From assembly GCF_014863585.1 (NCBI RefSeq), contig NZ_CP062253.1, forward strand, positions 1,576,501 to 1,640,500: DNA of 64,000 nucleotides, given 5' to 3'. Below, one piece after another: positions 45,628 to 55,332 of the stretch (positions are counted from its first letter, which is position 1; each line of letters opens with the position of its first letter). Both the position numbers and the translations under genes were made by a program. Source of the DNA: Pseudomonas gozinkensis. GTDB lineage: Bacteria; Pseudomonadota; Gammaproteobacteria; Pseudomonadales; Pseudomonadaceae. The notes under the pieces were generated by a model. That model made no database searches. It was not told the origin of the DNA and saw only the letters and a program-made list of their open reading frames with translations.

Positions 45628-46554
45628 ATGAACCGCAATGAACTACGCAAAGCCGACATCAACCTGATGGTGGTGTTCGAGACCTTGATGCTCGAACGCA
45701 ACGTGACCCGCGCGGCGGAGAAGCTGTTTCTCGGCCAGCCGACCATCAGTTCGGCGCTCAACCGTCTGCGCACCATGCTCAACGATCCATTGTTCATCCG
45801 CGTCGGCCATCGCATGGAGCCGACGGCCCGCGCCGAAGATATTTATCGGCATCTCAAGCCAGCGCTCGACTCGCTGTCGGTGGCGCTGAGCCTGACTCGC
45901 GATTTCGATCCTGCCGTCAGCACCATGACCTTTCGCATCGGCCTGTCCGATGACGTCGAATTCGGTCTGCTGCCGCCGCTGTTGCGCGCCTTGCGCCAGG
46001 AGGCGCCGAGTGTGGTGTTCGTGGTGCAGCACGTCGATTACTGGCGGATTCCCGATCTGCTGGCAGCCGGCGACATCACCGTCGGCATCAGCCAGACCCG
46101 CGGCCTGCCGGCCAACGCCAAGCGCAAACTGCTGCGGCATATTCAGCCGAGCATCCTGCGCGCCGACAAGTCCGACACGCCGCTGACCCTCGATGAATAT
46201 TGCGCACGCCCCCATGTGCTGGTTTCCCACACCGCCAATGTCAGTGGCTACGCCGATGAGTGGCTGGCGGATATCGGTCGCACCCGTCAGGTGGTGTTGT
46301 CGGTGCCGCAGTACAGTTCGTTGCCGGCGCTGCTCGCCGGCACTGATCTGATCGCCAGCCTGCCGGACTACACCGCCGACGCCATGGCCGGTTCCGGGCT
46401 GTTGTTCAAGGAGCCTTTCCCGTTCAAGACACCGACCCTTGATTTGTCGATGGTCTGGCTCAGCCACGTCGACAGCGACCCGGCCGAGCGCTGGTTGCGT
46501 TCTCGGCTGGAGCAGTTCATGAGTGAGCGGCCGGTGATGTCGTCGCTGGCGTGA
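45628..46554 (+). CDS. LysR-family transcriptional regulator
   Basis: A 308-residue regulator: winged helix at about 1-65 (MVVFETLMLERNVTRAAEKLFLGQPTISSALNRLR), then a periplasmic-binding-protein-like sensor domain. The start at 45628 has GGGGGG upstream. It is 57 nt before the CHMI-family gene on the same strand. Effector unknown. Confidence 0.9.
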   Translation: MNRNELRKADINLMVVFETLMLERNVTRAAEKLFLGQPTISSALNRLRTMLNDPLFIRVGHRMEPTARAEDIYRHLKPALDSLSVALSLTRDFDPAVSTMTFRIGLSDDVEFGLLPPLLRALRQEAPSVVFVVQHVDYWRIPDLLAAGDITVGISQTRGLPANAKRKLLRHIQPSILRADKSDTPLTLDEYCARPHVLVSHTANVSGYADEWLADIGRTRQVVLSVPQYSSLPALLAGTDLIASLPDYTADAMAGSGLLFKEPFPFKTPTLDLSMVWLSHVDSDPAERWLRSRLEQFMSERPVMSSLA

Positions 46555-46611
46555 GTCAGGCGTTGCTGTGTTATATGTACGACCTTTTTGCCGAACCACT
46601 GGAGCACCGAC

Positions 46612-46977
46612 ATGCCACACCTGCACCTGGAATACACCGCCAACCTGCCGCAACTGAACGCCGACGTGGCGTTGATCCGGCTCAACAACACGCTGGTGGG
46701 TTCCGGTCAGTTCGCGGCGGAGTTCGATATCAAGAGCCGTGCGCTCAAGGTTGAAACCTTCAAGGTCGGCACCGCCATGAACGAGCGCGCCTTTGTCGCG
46801 GTGAGGCTGGCGCTGCTCAGCGGGCGTTCCCCGGAGATCAAGAAGCAGCTGTCGCAGAGCCTGTTGGCGGTGTTGCAGGATCTGTGCGAATGGCCGGCCG
46901 GGGTCGAGGTGCAGTTGAGTGTGGAACTGCTCGACATCGACCGTGGCTCCTACAACAAGACTGCCATTGGCGTGTAG
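46612..46977 (+). CDS. 5-carboxymethyl-2-hydroxymuconate isomerase family protein
   Basis: A 121-residue protein of the CHMI family, which has a catalytic N-terminal Pro after Met removal (MPHLHLEYTANL). In homoprotocatechuate breakdown CHMI (HpaF) isomerises a ring-cleavage product. No other hpa genes are here, so an unrelated tautomerase role is possible. GGAG lies upstream. Flanked by two LysR genes. Confidence 0.85.
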   Translation: MPHLHLEYTANLPQLNADVALIRLNNTLVGSGQFAAEFDIKSRALKVETFKVGTAMNERAFVAVRLALLSGRSPEIKKQLSQSLLAVLQDLCEWPAGVEVQLSVELLDIDRGSYNKTAIGV

Positions 46978-46980
46978 GAC

Positions 46981-47916
46981 TCAGGCCGCTTCCAGCTCCG
47001 CGCAGGTCTTGATGACCTGCTCGCGCAGCCAGAGGTTGGCGCTGTCCTGATCGACGTTGTGGCTCCACTGCATGTCGAGGGTGAACCCCGGCAGACCGTT
47101 CGGCGCCTCGCAGTGGTTGAACACGGCATCGTTGGTCAGCAAACGCTGGATCCGCCGGGGCAGGGTGAGGATGAAATCGGTGCCGGTGATCATCTTCAAC
47201 GCCGCGCTGTAGCTGTTGGAGCGGGCGACGATCTGGCGTTTCTGCGCCTGGCGCGCCAGCCAGCCATCGACCATGTTGGTGGTCGACGTCCACGGTGTCG
47301 GGAACACATGCCGGCGTTCGGTGAAGGCTTGCAGACTCAGGCGCGGCTCCAGCGGCGTGGCGCGTTTGTCGAACACGCAGACCAGGTCATCTTCCAGCAG
47401 CATGCGTGACTTCAGGTCTGCATGGCTGCGATGGAAGTGCGGGCCGAAACAGATCACCAGATCGAGGCTGCCGTCACGCAGCTCTTCGACCGGCACGTCG
47501 GTTTCGAATTTGTGCATGTTGACCATCACCGGCAAGTCATCGAAATCAAAGCGCTTCAACATCCGCGGCAGAATCAGTTGCTCGAAGTATTCCGGGGCGC
47601 AGATGTTGAAAGTCACCGGTTGTGCCATCGGGTCGAAGGTCGGGGCGCCGGCGTGGCAGAGGTTGATGCTTTCGAGGATTTTCTGCACATGGCCGTACAT
47701 GCTGCTGGCCTTGTAGGTCGGGCGCATGCCCGTACGGGTGTTGACGAACAAGTCGTCTTCGAAGCTGGTGCGCAGTTTTTTCAGGCAGTAACTGACGGTG
47801 GACTGGCTGACGAACAGCGCCTCCGACACGTCGGTGACGCTGCTTTGCTCATACACGGCGACAAACACCATGAGATCCTGCATGTCGAGCTTTCTAAGCA
47901 AGTTACTGTTCAGCAT
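46981..47916 (-). CDS. LysR-family transcriptional regulator
   Basis: A 311-residue LysR protein: helix-turn-helix at about 12-70 (DLMVFVAVYEQSSVTDVSEALFVSQSTVSYCLKKLR). The effector domain follows (about 95-300). It ends 3 nt from the convergent CHMI-family gene. An alternative start lies 11 codons in. Confidence 0.9.
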   Translation of the reverse strand: MLNSNLLRKLDMQDLMVFVAVYEQSSVTDVSEALFVSQSTVSYCLKKLRTSFEDDLFVNTRTGMRPTYKASSMYGHVQKILESINLCHAGAPTFDPMAQPVTFNICAPEYFEQLILPRMLKRFDFDDLPVMVNMHKFETDVPVEELRDGSLDLVICFGPHFHRSHADLKSRMLLEDDLVCVFDKRATPLEPRLSLQAFTERRHVFPTPWTSTTNMVDGWLARQAQKRQIVARSNSYSAALKMITGTDFILTLPRRIQRLLTNDAVFNHCEAPNGLPGFTLDMQWSHNVDQDSANLWLREQVIKTCAELEAA

Positions 47917-48092
47917 CCGTTCTGTCTCGCTGTGCTCCTTGCGCCGAATCCGCGCAAACGTGTGCGCATGATCGTAACGGAACGATGGTGCCAGGAGAAA
48001 GCCCTGTAGGACTTTTCACGGTCAGTTGTGGGACAGAAAGTTTTAGTAACACGACGTACACAATCAAACCCGGAAAAGGTGGCCAGAAGCCT

Positions 48093-49310
48093 TTATCCAG
48101 ACGGATCGGCCTGCCATTTGCCCGAGCAGCCCATGTGTCGGGCGTAATGCCGTGGGTTGAAGCGCAGCACCATCAGCAGCATGAGCGCCATCACTGCCGT
48201 CAGTGACCACCAGGCCCACTCGAAGCTGCCCAGTCGATCGCGAACCACGCCAGCCATCAGCGGCGAGAGCCCGGCAATCAGGTAACCGATGCCTTGTACG
48301 AATGCTGTGAGCCCGCCGGCACGTTGTGGTTCGTCAATGTGATCGAGGGACACGATCAGGCTCATCGGGAACAGTCCGCCGATGCCCAGCCCAAGCAGGC
48401 AGGGCCACAGCAGGCTCAAGTGCCGGGGGCTGAGGATCAGACCCAGGAATCCGGCGATGATCAGGCCGAGCAGGGCGCCAAGCACCAGGCGTCGGTCACG
48501 GCTGCGATTGGCGATGGCCGGCACCACCAGCCCGGAAATCACCTCCATGGCCGTCAGAAAACCCAGCATCAGGCCGGCGTTTTGTTCGCTCCAGCCCTTT
48601 TCCACGTAGTACGGGGCCAGCCAGGCGAGCACGCAGGTGTAGGACGCGGTGCCGAGGCCGAAGAAGATCGCGAGCAGCCAGGCGCGGGAATTTGTGAAGA
48701 AGGATTCTTTTCTGACAGCTACTCGGTTGGTGGCCGGTGACGTGGCGCGGGTTGCGTACCACACAGGCACGGCGAGCAGTGCCAGTAACCCCCAGACCGC
48801 CAGCCCCGCCCGCCAGTTGCCGGTCTGCATCAGCACCCACGGTGCGAACGAAGCAGCCAGCGCCGCGCCGCCCATGATCGAAGTGACATAAAGGCCCATG
48901 CACAGCGCCACTTTGTCCGGAAACCGCGATTTGATCAGTGCGGGCATCAAGGCCTGGATCAGTGCAATGCCGATCCCGGCCAGCACGGCGCTGGCGATCA
49001 ATCCGCCCGCCGAGTCGAGAAACAGCCGCGAAAGCGTCGCCACGCCGATGATCAACAACGACAGTAGCACCGTGCGCTGTTCACCGAGGCGCTGGCTGAC
49101 CGCCATGCCGCAGAACATCGCCAGCCCCATCGCCATCACCGGCAGCAGGGTCAGCAACGCTGCAAGGCTGAAACTCAGCGCCATATCGCCGCGAATGGCC
49201 GAGAGCAAGGGCCCGACGGCCGCCATCGATGGGCGCAGGTTGAGGGCGACCAGGATGATGCCAAGCATCATCCAGACAGCGGGGCGGGCAGTGGCGCGAA
49301 CGTTTTCCAT
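48093..49310 (-). CDS. MFS transporter, CynX/NimT family
   Basis: A 405-residue 12-helix major-facilitator protein. LNLRPSMAAVGPLL (about 24-37) is the family's first-helix signature, shared by cyanate transporter CynX and 2-nitroimidazole exporter NimT. I start at 49310 (MENVRATARP). Substrate unknown. Confidence 0.87.
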   Translation of the reverse strand: MENVRATARPAVWMMLGIILVALNLRPSMAAVGPLLSAIRGDMALSFSLAALLTLLPVMAMGLAMFCGMAVSQRLGEQRTVLLSLLIIGVATLSRLFLDSAGGLIASAVLAGIGIALIQALMPALIKSRFPDKVALCMGLYVTSIMGGAALAASFAPWVLMQTGNWRAGLAVWGLLALLAVPVWYATRATSPATNRVAVRKESFFTNSRAWLLAIFFGLGTASYTCVLAWLAPYYVEKGWSEQNAGLMLGFLTAMEVISGLVVPAIANRSRDRRLVLGALLGLIIAGFLGLILSPRHLSLLWPCLLGLGIGGLFPMSLIVSLDHIDEPQRAGGLTAFVQGIGYLIAGLSPLMAGVVRDRLGSFEWAWWSLTAVMALMLLMVLRFNPRHYARHMGCSGKWQADPSG

Positions 49311-49480
49311 CGTCAGACCTTGAGACCAGAGGCTGTCGATTAGGCGGGGCAGCGAGCGAGGCGGCAAATCAGAAAATCAGGAGCGGTATCGAGAAATTCG
49401 ATACGGCCCCTCGTCGCCCGCGACTGAACCACAGCTGAATCATTCTCAAATACTCTGCAAGTTTCATGGTTATTTCATGT

Positions 49481-49506
49481 GCCAACTAATCGTTGGCTTC
49501 TTTTTC
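49481..49506 (+). terminator. Hairpin with T-run in the MFS-eptA divergent region
   Basis: GCCAAC-TAATC-GTTGGC followed by TTCTTTTTC looks like a small rightward terminator or leader hairpin, about 100 nt before the phosphoethanolamine transferase. It overlaps the possible ColR site listed next. Confidence 0.4.
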
Positions 49507-49508
49507 AC
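49493..49508 (+). promoter_or_regulatory. Possible ColR-binding site
   Basis: The 16-mer TTGGCTTCTTTTTCAC agrees at 15 of 16 positions with the ColR consensus as I recall it, (T/C)(T/C)NA(C/G)NN(T/C)TTTTT(C/G)AC. ColR controls a phosphoethanolamine transferase gene in P. putida, which fits the gene 100 nt downstream. Confidence 0.45.
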
Positions 49509-49607
49509 AAAAAATTGATGGTTGCCTGCTTAAAGTTTGTGTTGTCTGAGTCAATGAAATTTTCACAATTGACGACGGCACTTCTTTCAAGGAAATAGCC
49601 CCTCGCC

Positions 49608-51257
49608 ATGTTCAAGTTAAAAGCCGTGCGCCCGGAATGGGTGACGTTGTTTGCCAGCGCCTTTCTTTTGACCGGATTCAATTTCGTTCTCTGGCAGCAC
49701 CTGTTCGATATCACCACCGCGGACGGCAAAGGCATTGCGATGCGCATTGCGTTCGGGGTCATGATCTTCGCGGCGTATAACATTGTGCTGACGTTGCTGG
49801 CGTTTCGACCCGTTATGAAACCCGTATTGACGTTGTTGTTCATGGTCAGCGCCGGCGTGGCTTATTTCATGAGCCAATACGGCGTAATGATCGATGCCGG
49901 TATGTTTAGAAACTTTGCCGAAACCAATGCCACTGAAGTGCGCGACCTGCTGTCTTTGAAGTTGCTGGCTTATATCCTTTTTCTGGGTGTCTTGCCGTCC
50001 TGGTTGTTGTGGAAAGTTCCAGTCAGCTATCGCCGCTGGCATCGCGAGTTATTAAGTAAAGTTGTGGTGAGTATCGCGTCGGTCGCGGTCATTGGTGGCG
50101 TGGCGCTGGCCAATTATCAAGGGTTGTCGTCGCTGTTTCGCAATCACCACGAAATTCGCTTGATGCTGGTGCCGAGCAACTACATCGGCGCCTCGGCCGG
50201 TTATCTGCGTGAGCAGGTGGCTTCGGCGCAGCAACCGTTCGTCACGATCGGCGAAGACGCCCAGCGCAATGCCGCCGTGCAGAACCATCCGCGCAAATCC
50301 CTGACGGTGCTGGTGGTGGGGGAAAGTGCCCGGGCGGAAAACTTCGGCATCCTCGGTTATGACCGCGACACCACACCGAAACTGGACAAGGAAGCCGGCC
50401 TGATCGCCTTCACCGACGTGCATTCCTGTGGCACGGAAACGGCCGTGTCGGTGCCGTGCATGTTCTCCAACATGGGCCGCAAGGATTACGACGCCAGCAA
50501 GGCGAAGAATGAAGAAGGGCTGCTGGACGTACTGAAGCGTGCCGGGATCGACGTGATCTGGCGCGACAACCAGTCCGGCTGCAAGGGCACCTGCGATCGC
50601 GTCACCCTGCAGGACGTCAGCAATCTGAAAGACCCCGCGCTGTGCGCCAACAGCGAATGCCGCGACGAAATCCTGTTGCAGGGCCTGCAAAGCTTTATCG
50701 ATCACCTGGACAAGGACACCGTGCTGGTCCTGCACCAGATGGGCAGCCACGGCCCGGAATACTTCAAGCGCTATCCGAAGGAATACGAGCGCTTCACCCC
50801 GGTGTGTGAAAGCAACGCGCTGAACAATTGCAGCCGCGAGAGCATCGTCAACGGCTACGACAACACGCTGGTGTACACCGACCATGTGCTCTCGAGCCTG
50901 ATCGATGTGCTGCGCAGCAATCAGGAAAAAGTCGATACCGCCATGCTTTACCTGTCCGACCACGGCGAATCTCTGGGCGAGTACAACCTGTTCCTCCACG
51001 GCACGCCGTACATGCTGGCGCCGGAGCAGCAGAAACACGTGGCGATGCTGGCGTGGTTCTCCGACAGCTATCAGAAGTCCTACTCGGTCGACACACATTG
51101 CCTGCAAATGAGCCGCGACAAGCCGCTGAGCCAGGACAACCTGTTCCACTCGATGCTCGGTCTGCTGGAAGTGCAGAGCAAGGTCTACCAGCCCGATCTG
51201 GACATGTTTGCCGGCTGCCGGGGTGCGGTGATCGACGGGGTGTTGGCCAAGGACTGA
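49608..51257 (+). CDS. Lipid A phosphoethanolamine transferase (EptA/CptA type)
   Basis: A 549-residue inner-membrane enzyme: five helices within residues 1-180, then a periplasmic sulfatase-fold domain. The Thr nucleophile lies in HSCGTETAVSVPCMFSN (about 269-285) and metal ligands in YLSDHGESLGE (about 448-458). It transfers phosphoethanolamine to lipid A or core sugar, lowering negative charge and aiding resistance to cationic peptides and metals. AAGGAAA lies upstream. Confidence 0.9.
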   Translation: MFKLKAVRPEWVTLFASAFLLTGFNFVLWQHLFDITTADGKGIAMRIAFGVMIFAAYNIVLTLLAFRPVMKPVLTLLFMVSAGVAYFMSQYGVMIDAGMFRNFAETNATEVRDLLSLKLLAYILFLGVLPSWLLWKVPVSYRRWHRELLSKVVVSIASVAVIGGVALANYQGLSSLFRNHHEIRLMLVPSNYIGASAGYLREQVASAQQPFVTIGEDAQRNAAVQNHPRKSLTVLVVGESARAENFGILGYDRDTTPKLDKEAGLIAFTDVHSCGTETAVSVPCMFSNMGRKDYDASKAKNEEGLLDVLKRAGIDVIWRDNQSGCKGTCDRVTLQDVSNLKDPALCANSECRDEILLQGLQSFIDHLDKDTVLVLHQMGSHGPEYFKRYPKEYERFTPVCESNALNNCSRESIVNGYDNTLVYTDHVLSSLIDVLRSNQEKVDTAMLYLSDHGESLGEYNLFLHGTPYMLAPEQQKHVAMLAWFSDSYQKSYSVDTHCLQMSRDKPLSQDNLFHSMLGLLEVQSKVYQPDLDMFAGCRGAVIDGVLAKD

Positions 51258-51387
51258 GCCGGCAGACTCACTCTGTAAGACTATTCTTTCCCTCAGGCAG
51301 GAGATTTCATCAAGCTCTTGCCCTGTAAAGGCGCGGAAAGCGCCGGTGGCGATATATACTGCGCGCCATTCTTGAAGGGAGAGCCGT

Positions 51388-52521
51388 GTGGCCATCGATA
51401 TTCACTGGATTCGCGACAACGATAGCCTCGCGCAGTTTTGCGCCGAGTGGCAGCAGCTGCCGTTCGTTGCCCTCGACACCGAATTCATGCGGGTCGACAC
51501 CTTCTACCCGATTGCCGGCCTGTTGCAGGTTGGCGACGGCAAACGCGCCTACCTGATCGACCCGCTGACCATCAACGCCTGGCAACCCTTGGCCGCGTTG
51601 CTGGAAAACCCGGCGGTGCTCAAAGTCCTGCATGCCTGCAGCGAAGACCTCGAAGTCCTGCTGCGCCTGACCGGCAGTCTGCCGGCGCCGCTGTTCGACA
51701 CCCAACTGGCCGCTGCCTACCTGAACCTCGGGTTCTCGATGGGCTATTCGCGTCTGGTGCAGGAAGTGCTCGGCATCGAACTGCCGAAGGGCGAAACCCG
51801 TTCCGACTGGTTGCAGCGTCCGTTGTCCGACACGCAAATCAGCTATGCCGCCGAAGACGCCGTGCATCTGGCGGAGGTTTTCGTACAACTGCGTCCGAAA
51901 CTGTCTGACGACAAATTCGCCTGGGTACTGGAGGACGGCGCGGAACTGGTCGCCAACCTGCGCCGCGAGACCGATCCGTACGAGGTGTATCGCGAGGCCA
52001 AACTGGCGTGGAAACTATCCCGCGCGCAACTCGCCGTTCTGCGTGAGCTGTGCGCCTGGCGTGAGCGCGAGGCCCGCGCCCGCGACCTGCCGCGTAACCG
52101 CATCGTCCGTGAGCATTCGCTGTGGCCGTTGGCGCGTACGCAACCTGACAACCTCAGCGCGCTGGGCAAGATCGAAGACATGCACCCGCGTACCGTGCGT
52201 CAGGACGGCGAGTTTCTGCTTGATCTGATCAAGCGCTCTGGCAGTGTGGGGCCTGATCAATGGCCACCAGCCGTGCCGGAGCCCTTGCCGATCGAAGCCG
52301 CTGCGCTGATCAAACAGCTGCGGGCGCTCGGTCAGGCCGAAGCTGAGCGTCTGGGCATCGCGCCGGAACTGATGCTGCGCAAGAAAACCCTCGAAGCGCT
52401 GGTCAAAAGCGGCTTCCCCGAGGGCCCTTACCAATTGCCTGATTCGCTGCGTGGCTGGCGCCGCGAATTGATGGGCCAGAAGCTGCTCGACAGCCTGGCC
52501 ACCGCCGGAGAACAGCCTTGA
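51388..52521 (+). CDS. rnd: Ribonuclease D
   Basis: A 377-residue 3'-5' exoribonuclease for tRNA maturation. The DEDD exonuclease motifs are seen: ALDTEF (about 28-33), [11 protein letters not shown] (about 81-91) and YAAEDAVH (about 153-160); an HRDC domain follows at about 210-290. GTG start with GAAGGGAGAG upstream. Overlaps ycgL by 4 nt. Confidence 0.95.
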   Translation: MAIDIHWIRDNDSLAQFCAEWQQLPFVALDTEFMRVDTFYPIAGLLQVGDGKRAYLIDPLTINAWQPLAALLENPAVLKVLHACSEDLEVLLRLTGSLPAPLFDTQLAAAYLNLGFSMGYSRLVQEVLGIELPKGETRSDWLQRPLSDTQISYAAEDAVHLAEVFVQLRPKLSDDKFAWVLEDGAELVANLRRETDPYEVYREAKLAWKLSRAQLAVLRELCAWREREARARDLPRNRIVREHSLWPLARTQPDNLSALGKIEDMHPRTVRQDGEFLLDLIKRSGSVGPDQWPPAVPEPLPIEAAALIKQLRALGQAEAERLGIAPELMLRKKTLEALVKSGFPEGPYQLPDSLRGWRRELMGQKLLDSLATAGEQP

Positions 52522-52811
52522 AACGTATTTGTTCCATTTATCAAAGTTCGAAGAAAAGCGGCATGTACCTGTACGTGCTCAAGAGCGATGCGCTGGAGCG
52601 CGTGCCGGAAGGCCTGATGGCGGCGTTCGGCAAGGCCAGGCATTCCTTTGATCTGGTGCTGACCCCCGAGCGCAAGCTGGCCAGCGAAGATATCGCCGTG
52701 GTCCTGGAAAACCTCGAAAAGCAGGGCTATCACCTGCAAATGCCACCGGCCGAGGAAGAGTACATCGAGCACTTGCCCGAAGAGTTGCTGCGACGCAACG
52801 ACCCGGTCTGA
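52518..52811 (+). CDS. ycgL: YcgL domain protein
   Basis: A 97-residue protein of the YcgL family ([19 protein letters not shown] at the start; [12 protein letters not shown] near 70). It uses a TTG start overlapping the rnd stop (TTGA), so translation is coupled. The rnd-ycgL pairing is common in pseudomonads. Function unknown. Confidence 0.92.
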   Translation: MKRICSIYQSSKKSGMYLYVLKSDALERVPEGLMAAFGKARHSFDLVLTPERKLASEDIAVVLENLEKQGYHLQMPPAEEEYIEHLPEELLRRNDPV

Positions 52812-52816
52812 TCCGT

Positions 52817-52840
52817 GAGGCCCTGTCCTGGGCCTCTTGT
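52817..52840 (+). terminator. Hairpin after ycgL
   Basis: GAGGCCC-TGTCCT-GGGCCTC followed by TTGT lies 5 nt after the ycgL stop; the T-run is short. Confidence 0.5.
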
Positions 52841-52917
52841 AACCCCTGGAACGGTTTTTACGGCGACGGCTGCCACGAAGTGGACGGCCGCCTGCACGGT
52901 TTGCGAAAGGTTTGAAG

Positions 52918-53850
52918 ATGCGCGTTCTGATTGCTGAACACGACCACGCGATATACGCCCGGCTGCTGCGTCAGGCAGCCCCGGAGCTGGAAGTGCTGAC
53001 CAGTGGCGACTCCGCCGAACTGGCCCGCCAGGCCGTCGATTGCCCGGTGTGGCTGGGCCAGCCGGATCTGCTGGCGACCCTGTTGCGTCAGGGCCACCAG
53101 CCACAATGGCTGCAATCGACCTGGGCCGGGATCACGCCGCTGCTGGCCGACGGCCTGCGCCGGGATTACCGCCTGACCCGGGCGGTCGGCATTTTCGGCC
53201 AGGTGATGGCCGAGTACGTGCTGACCTACATGCTCGGCCACGAGCGCGAAGTGCTGGCGCGGCTGGTCAGCCAGGTCGAGCGGAAGTGGGACAACCGCAC
53301 CGGCCAGAGTCTGGTCGGACGCAAGGTGCTGATCGTCGGCACCGGTGACATCGGCCAGAGCGTGGCGCAGTTTCTGCTGCCATTCGGCGTCGAGTTGTAC
53401 GGCATCGCCAGCAGTGCGCGCCAGCAGGCGCCGTTTGTCGAAGTCGGTTCGATGGCGGACTTGCCGCGTCTGGTCGGCGAAGCGGATTACGTGGTCAACC
53501 TGCTGCCCAACACCGAGCACACCCACGATATCTACGACGCTGCGCTGTTCAAGCAATTCAAGCCGACCGGTTTGTTCATCAACGCCGGGCGCGGTGTGGC
53601 CGTCGTCGATGCGGATCTGGTTGAAGCTTTGAAGGAAGGCCATCTGGCCGGCGCGGTGATCGATGTCTGCCGCCAGGAACCGCTGCCGCAACGGCATCCG
53701 TTCTGGACCGCATGGGGCTTGCTGTTGACCGGGCACAGCTCGGCGCCGACCTCGCCGCCGATGATGGTGCAGTTGTTTCTGGATAACTTGCGGGCGTATC
53801 AGGCGGGTGAAGCGTTACGTGGCGAAGTGGATTTCGCACGCGGCTACTGA
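52918..53850 (+). CDS. D-2-hydroxyacid dehydrogenase
   Basis: A 310-residue NAD(P)-linked reductase. The Rossmann loop VGTGDIGQSVAQF (about 140-152) and the catalytic Arg (NAGRG, about 222-226), Glu (RQEPLP) and His (TGHSSAPT) are all present. It likely interconverts a 2-oxoacid and a D-2-hydroxyacid (glyoxylate/hydroxypyruvate reductase-like). AAAGG precedes the ATG at 52918. Substrate unknown. Confidence 0.88.
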   Translation: MRVLIAEHDHAIYARLLRQAAPELEVLTSGDSAELARQAVDCPVWLGQPDLLATLLRQGHQPQWLQSTWAGITPLLADGLRRDYRLTRAVGIFGQVMAEYVLTYMLGHEREVLARLVSQVERKWDNRTGQSLVGRKVLIVGTGDIGQSVAQFLLPFGVELYGIASSARQQAPFVEVGSMADLPRLVGEADYVVNLLPNTEHTHDIYDAALFKQFKPTGLFINAGRGVAVVDADLVEALKEGHLAGAVIDVCRQEPLPQRHPFWTAWGLLLTGHSSAPTSPPMMVQLFLDNLRAYQAGEALRGEVDFARGY

Positions 53851-53857
53851 CTACAGA

Positions 53858-53959
53858 GATCGTTCCCACGCTCTGCGTGGGAATGCCTCAAGGGACGCTC
53901 CGCGTCCAGTGACGCGGAGCGTCACGGGCTGCATTCCCACGCGGAGCGTGGGAACGATC
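53858..53959. repeat. Long REP palindrome (GATCGTTCCCACGC family)
   Basis: GATCGTTCCCACGCTCTGCGTGGGAATGCC on the left is mirrored by GCATTCCCACGCGGAGCGTGGGAACGATC on the right, with an inner GACGCTCCGCGTC / GACGCGGAGCGTC pair. A second copy is at 57690-57795. Confidence 0.85.
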
Positions 53960-53987
53960 AATCAATCAGCGGCGATCACGGGTGTGC

Positions 53988-54581
53988 TTAGAGGGTGAAG
54001 TCGCCTTCAGCCGCCAGTTCGCTCAACGGACGACGCGGGCTCGGCGTTTCCCGTGCCCGCAGGTAATCCGCCAGGGTTGCCTTGTCACCCAGCTTGCCCA
54101 CCGCAACGGCGGCGTGCAGCGCATAACCTTCTGGAATGTTCAGCTCCTTGCGGGTCAGCTCCTGATCGAAGCCGGCCATGCCGTGGGTGTGCCAGCCGCT
54201 CAGGCTCGCTTGCAGCGCCAGATGGCCCCAGGCGGAACCGGTGTCGAAGGTATGCCACAGCGCCGGCGTTTCCTCGGTCGCGCCCGGTGCGGTGAAGGTG
54301 GTTTTCGAAATCACGATCACCAGTGCCGACGCGTGCTGGGCCCAGCTGCGGTTGAACTCATTGAGCAGGCCCAGGTAACGCTCCCAGTTCGGCGTGTCGC
54401 GGCGGGCGTAGAGAAAACGCCACGGCTGCGAGTTGTATGCCGACGGCGCCCAGCGCGCGGCTTCGAAAAAGCTCAGCAGGGTTTCTTCGGAAATCGCTTC
54501 GCCGGTGAAGGCGCGGGGCGACCAGCGATCGGTGAACTGCGGGTGAATGGCGTATTCGGCAACGCGAGGGTTGGCACTCAT
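53988..54581 (-). CDS. Nitroreductase family protein
   Basis: A 197-residue FMN-dependent oxidoreductase of the nitroreductase fold: RWSPRAFTGEAIS (about 19-31) and RWAPSAYNSQPWRFLYA (about 43-59) are the flavin-binding signatures. Substrate unknown; stands alone. Confidence 0.88.
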   Translation of the reverse strand: MSANPRVAEYAIHPQFTDRWSPRAFTGEAISEETLLSFFEAARWAPSAYNSQPWRFLYARRDTPNWERYLGLLNEFNRSWAQHASALVIVISKTTFTAPGATEETPALWHTFDTGSAWGHLALQASLSGWHTHGMAGFDQELTRKELNIPEGYALHAAVAVGKLGDKATLADYLRARETPSPRRPLSELAAEGDFTL

Positions 54582-54862
54582 CGAGAGATTCCTTGCTACG
54601 TTTGAGGATGGTTTGAAGCAAAACCCGGCGGGATCAGTTGGGCTGAACGATTGGGGCTGTATGTGAAGCCGTGCAGTTCACCGGAATGCAACGCGGTCGA
54701 GCGTTAATGGCACCCAGCCAAGGCTTCTTGGGACTGGCAAAGCTACTTGGCCGCGCAAAAACTGACAAGCCCTGCACAACCGGCAGTCGCCAGCGCTTGG
54801 ATCACGGGGCCTTGGGCACTAGACTGGCGGCCTTTTCACCACCTGATGTTGATGCTTGAGCC

Positions 54863-55312
54863 ATGGCCGCCAAAGTCGAACCGTTCTGGATACGCAAAAC
54901 CCTCGATCAACTGGATCACGAGGAATGGGAATCGCTGTGCGACGGTTGCGGCCTGTGCTGCCTGCAGAAGCTCGAGGATGAAGAAGACAACAGCGTCTAT
55001 TACACGCGTATCGCCTGCAAACTGCTGGACCTGAAGACCTGCCAGTGCAGCGACTACCCCAACCGCATCAAGTTTGTCCCGGACTGCATCCAACTCACCC
55101 CGGGCCAGGCCGAAGAATTCAAATGGCTGCCGCCGACCTGCGGATATCGATTGGTCAGCGAGGGCAAGGACCTGCCGCTGTGGCATCACCTGGTCTGCGG
55201 TGATCGCGACGCGGTGCACCACGAACGGATTTCCCAGTCCGGCCGGATGCTCGCCGAAGGCAGCGTGCCGGAAGACGACTGGGAAGATCACCTGATTTTT
55301 CGCGCAGGCTGA
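54863..55312 (+). CDS. ycgN: YcgN family cysteine-cluster protein
   Basis: A 149-residue protein of the UPF0260/YcgN family with a conserved Cys pattern ([12 protein letters not shown] about 28-39; TCQCSDY about 62-68; CGYR, CGD), probably binding zinc or an Fe-S cluster. Function unknown. The 281-nt gap before it has no evident gene. Confidence 0.9.
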   Translation: MAAKVEPFWIRKTLDQLDHEEWESLCDGCGLCCLQKLEDEEDNSVYYTRIACKLLDLKTCQCSDYPNRIKFVPDCIQLTPGQAEEFKWLPPTCGYRLVSEGKDLPLWHHLVCGDRDAVHHERISQSGRMLAEGSVPEDDWEDHLIFRAG

Positions 55313-55332
55313 CAATTGAGCAAGGAGCAGGT

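Noticed and set aside
50052..51395. A 447-codon open frame antisense to the phosphoethanolamine transferase
   Set aside because: No ribosome site, no recognisable domain, fully inside the real gene.
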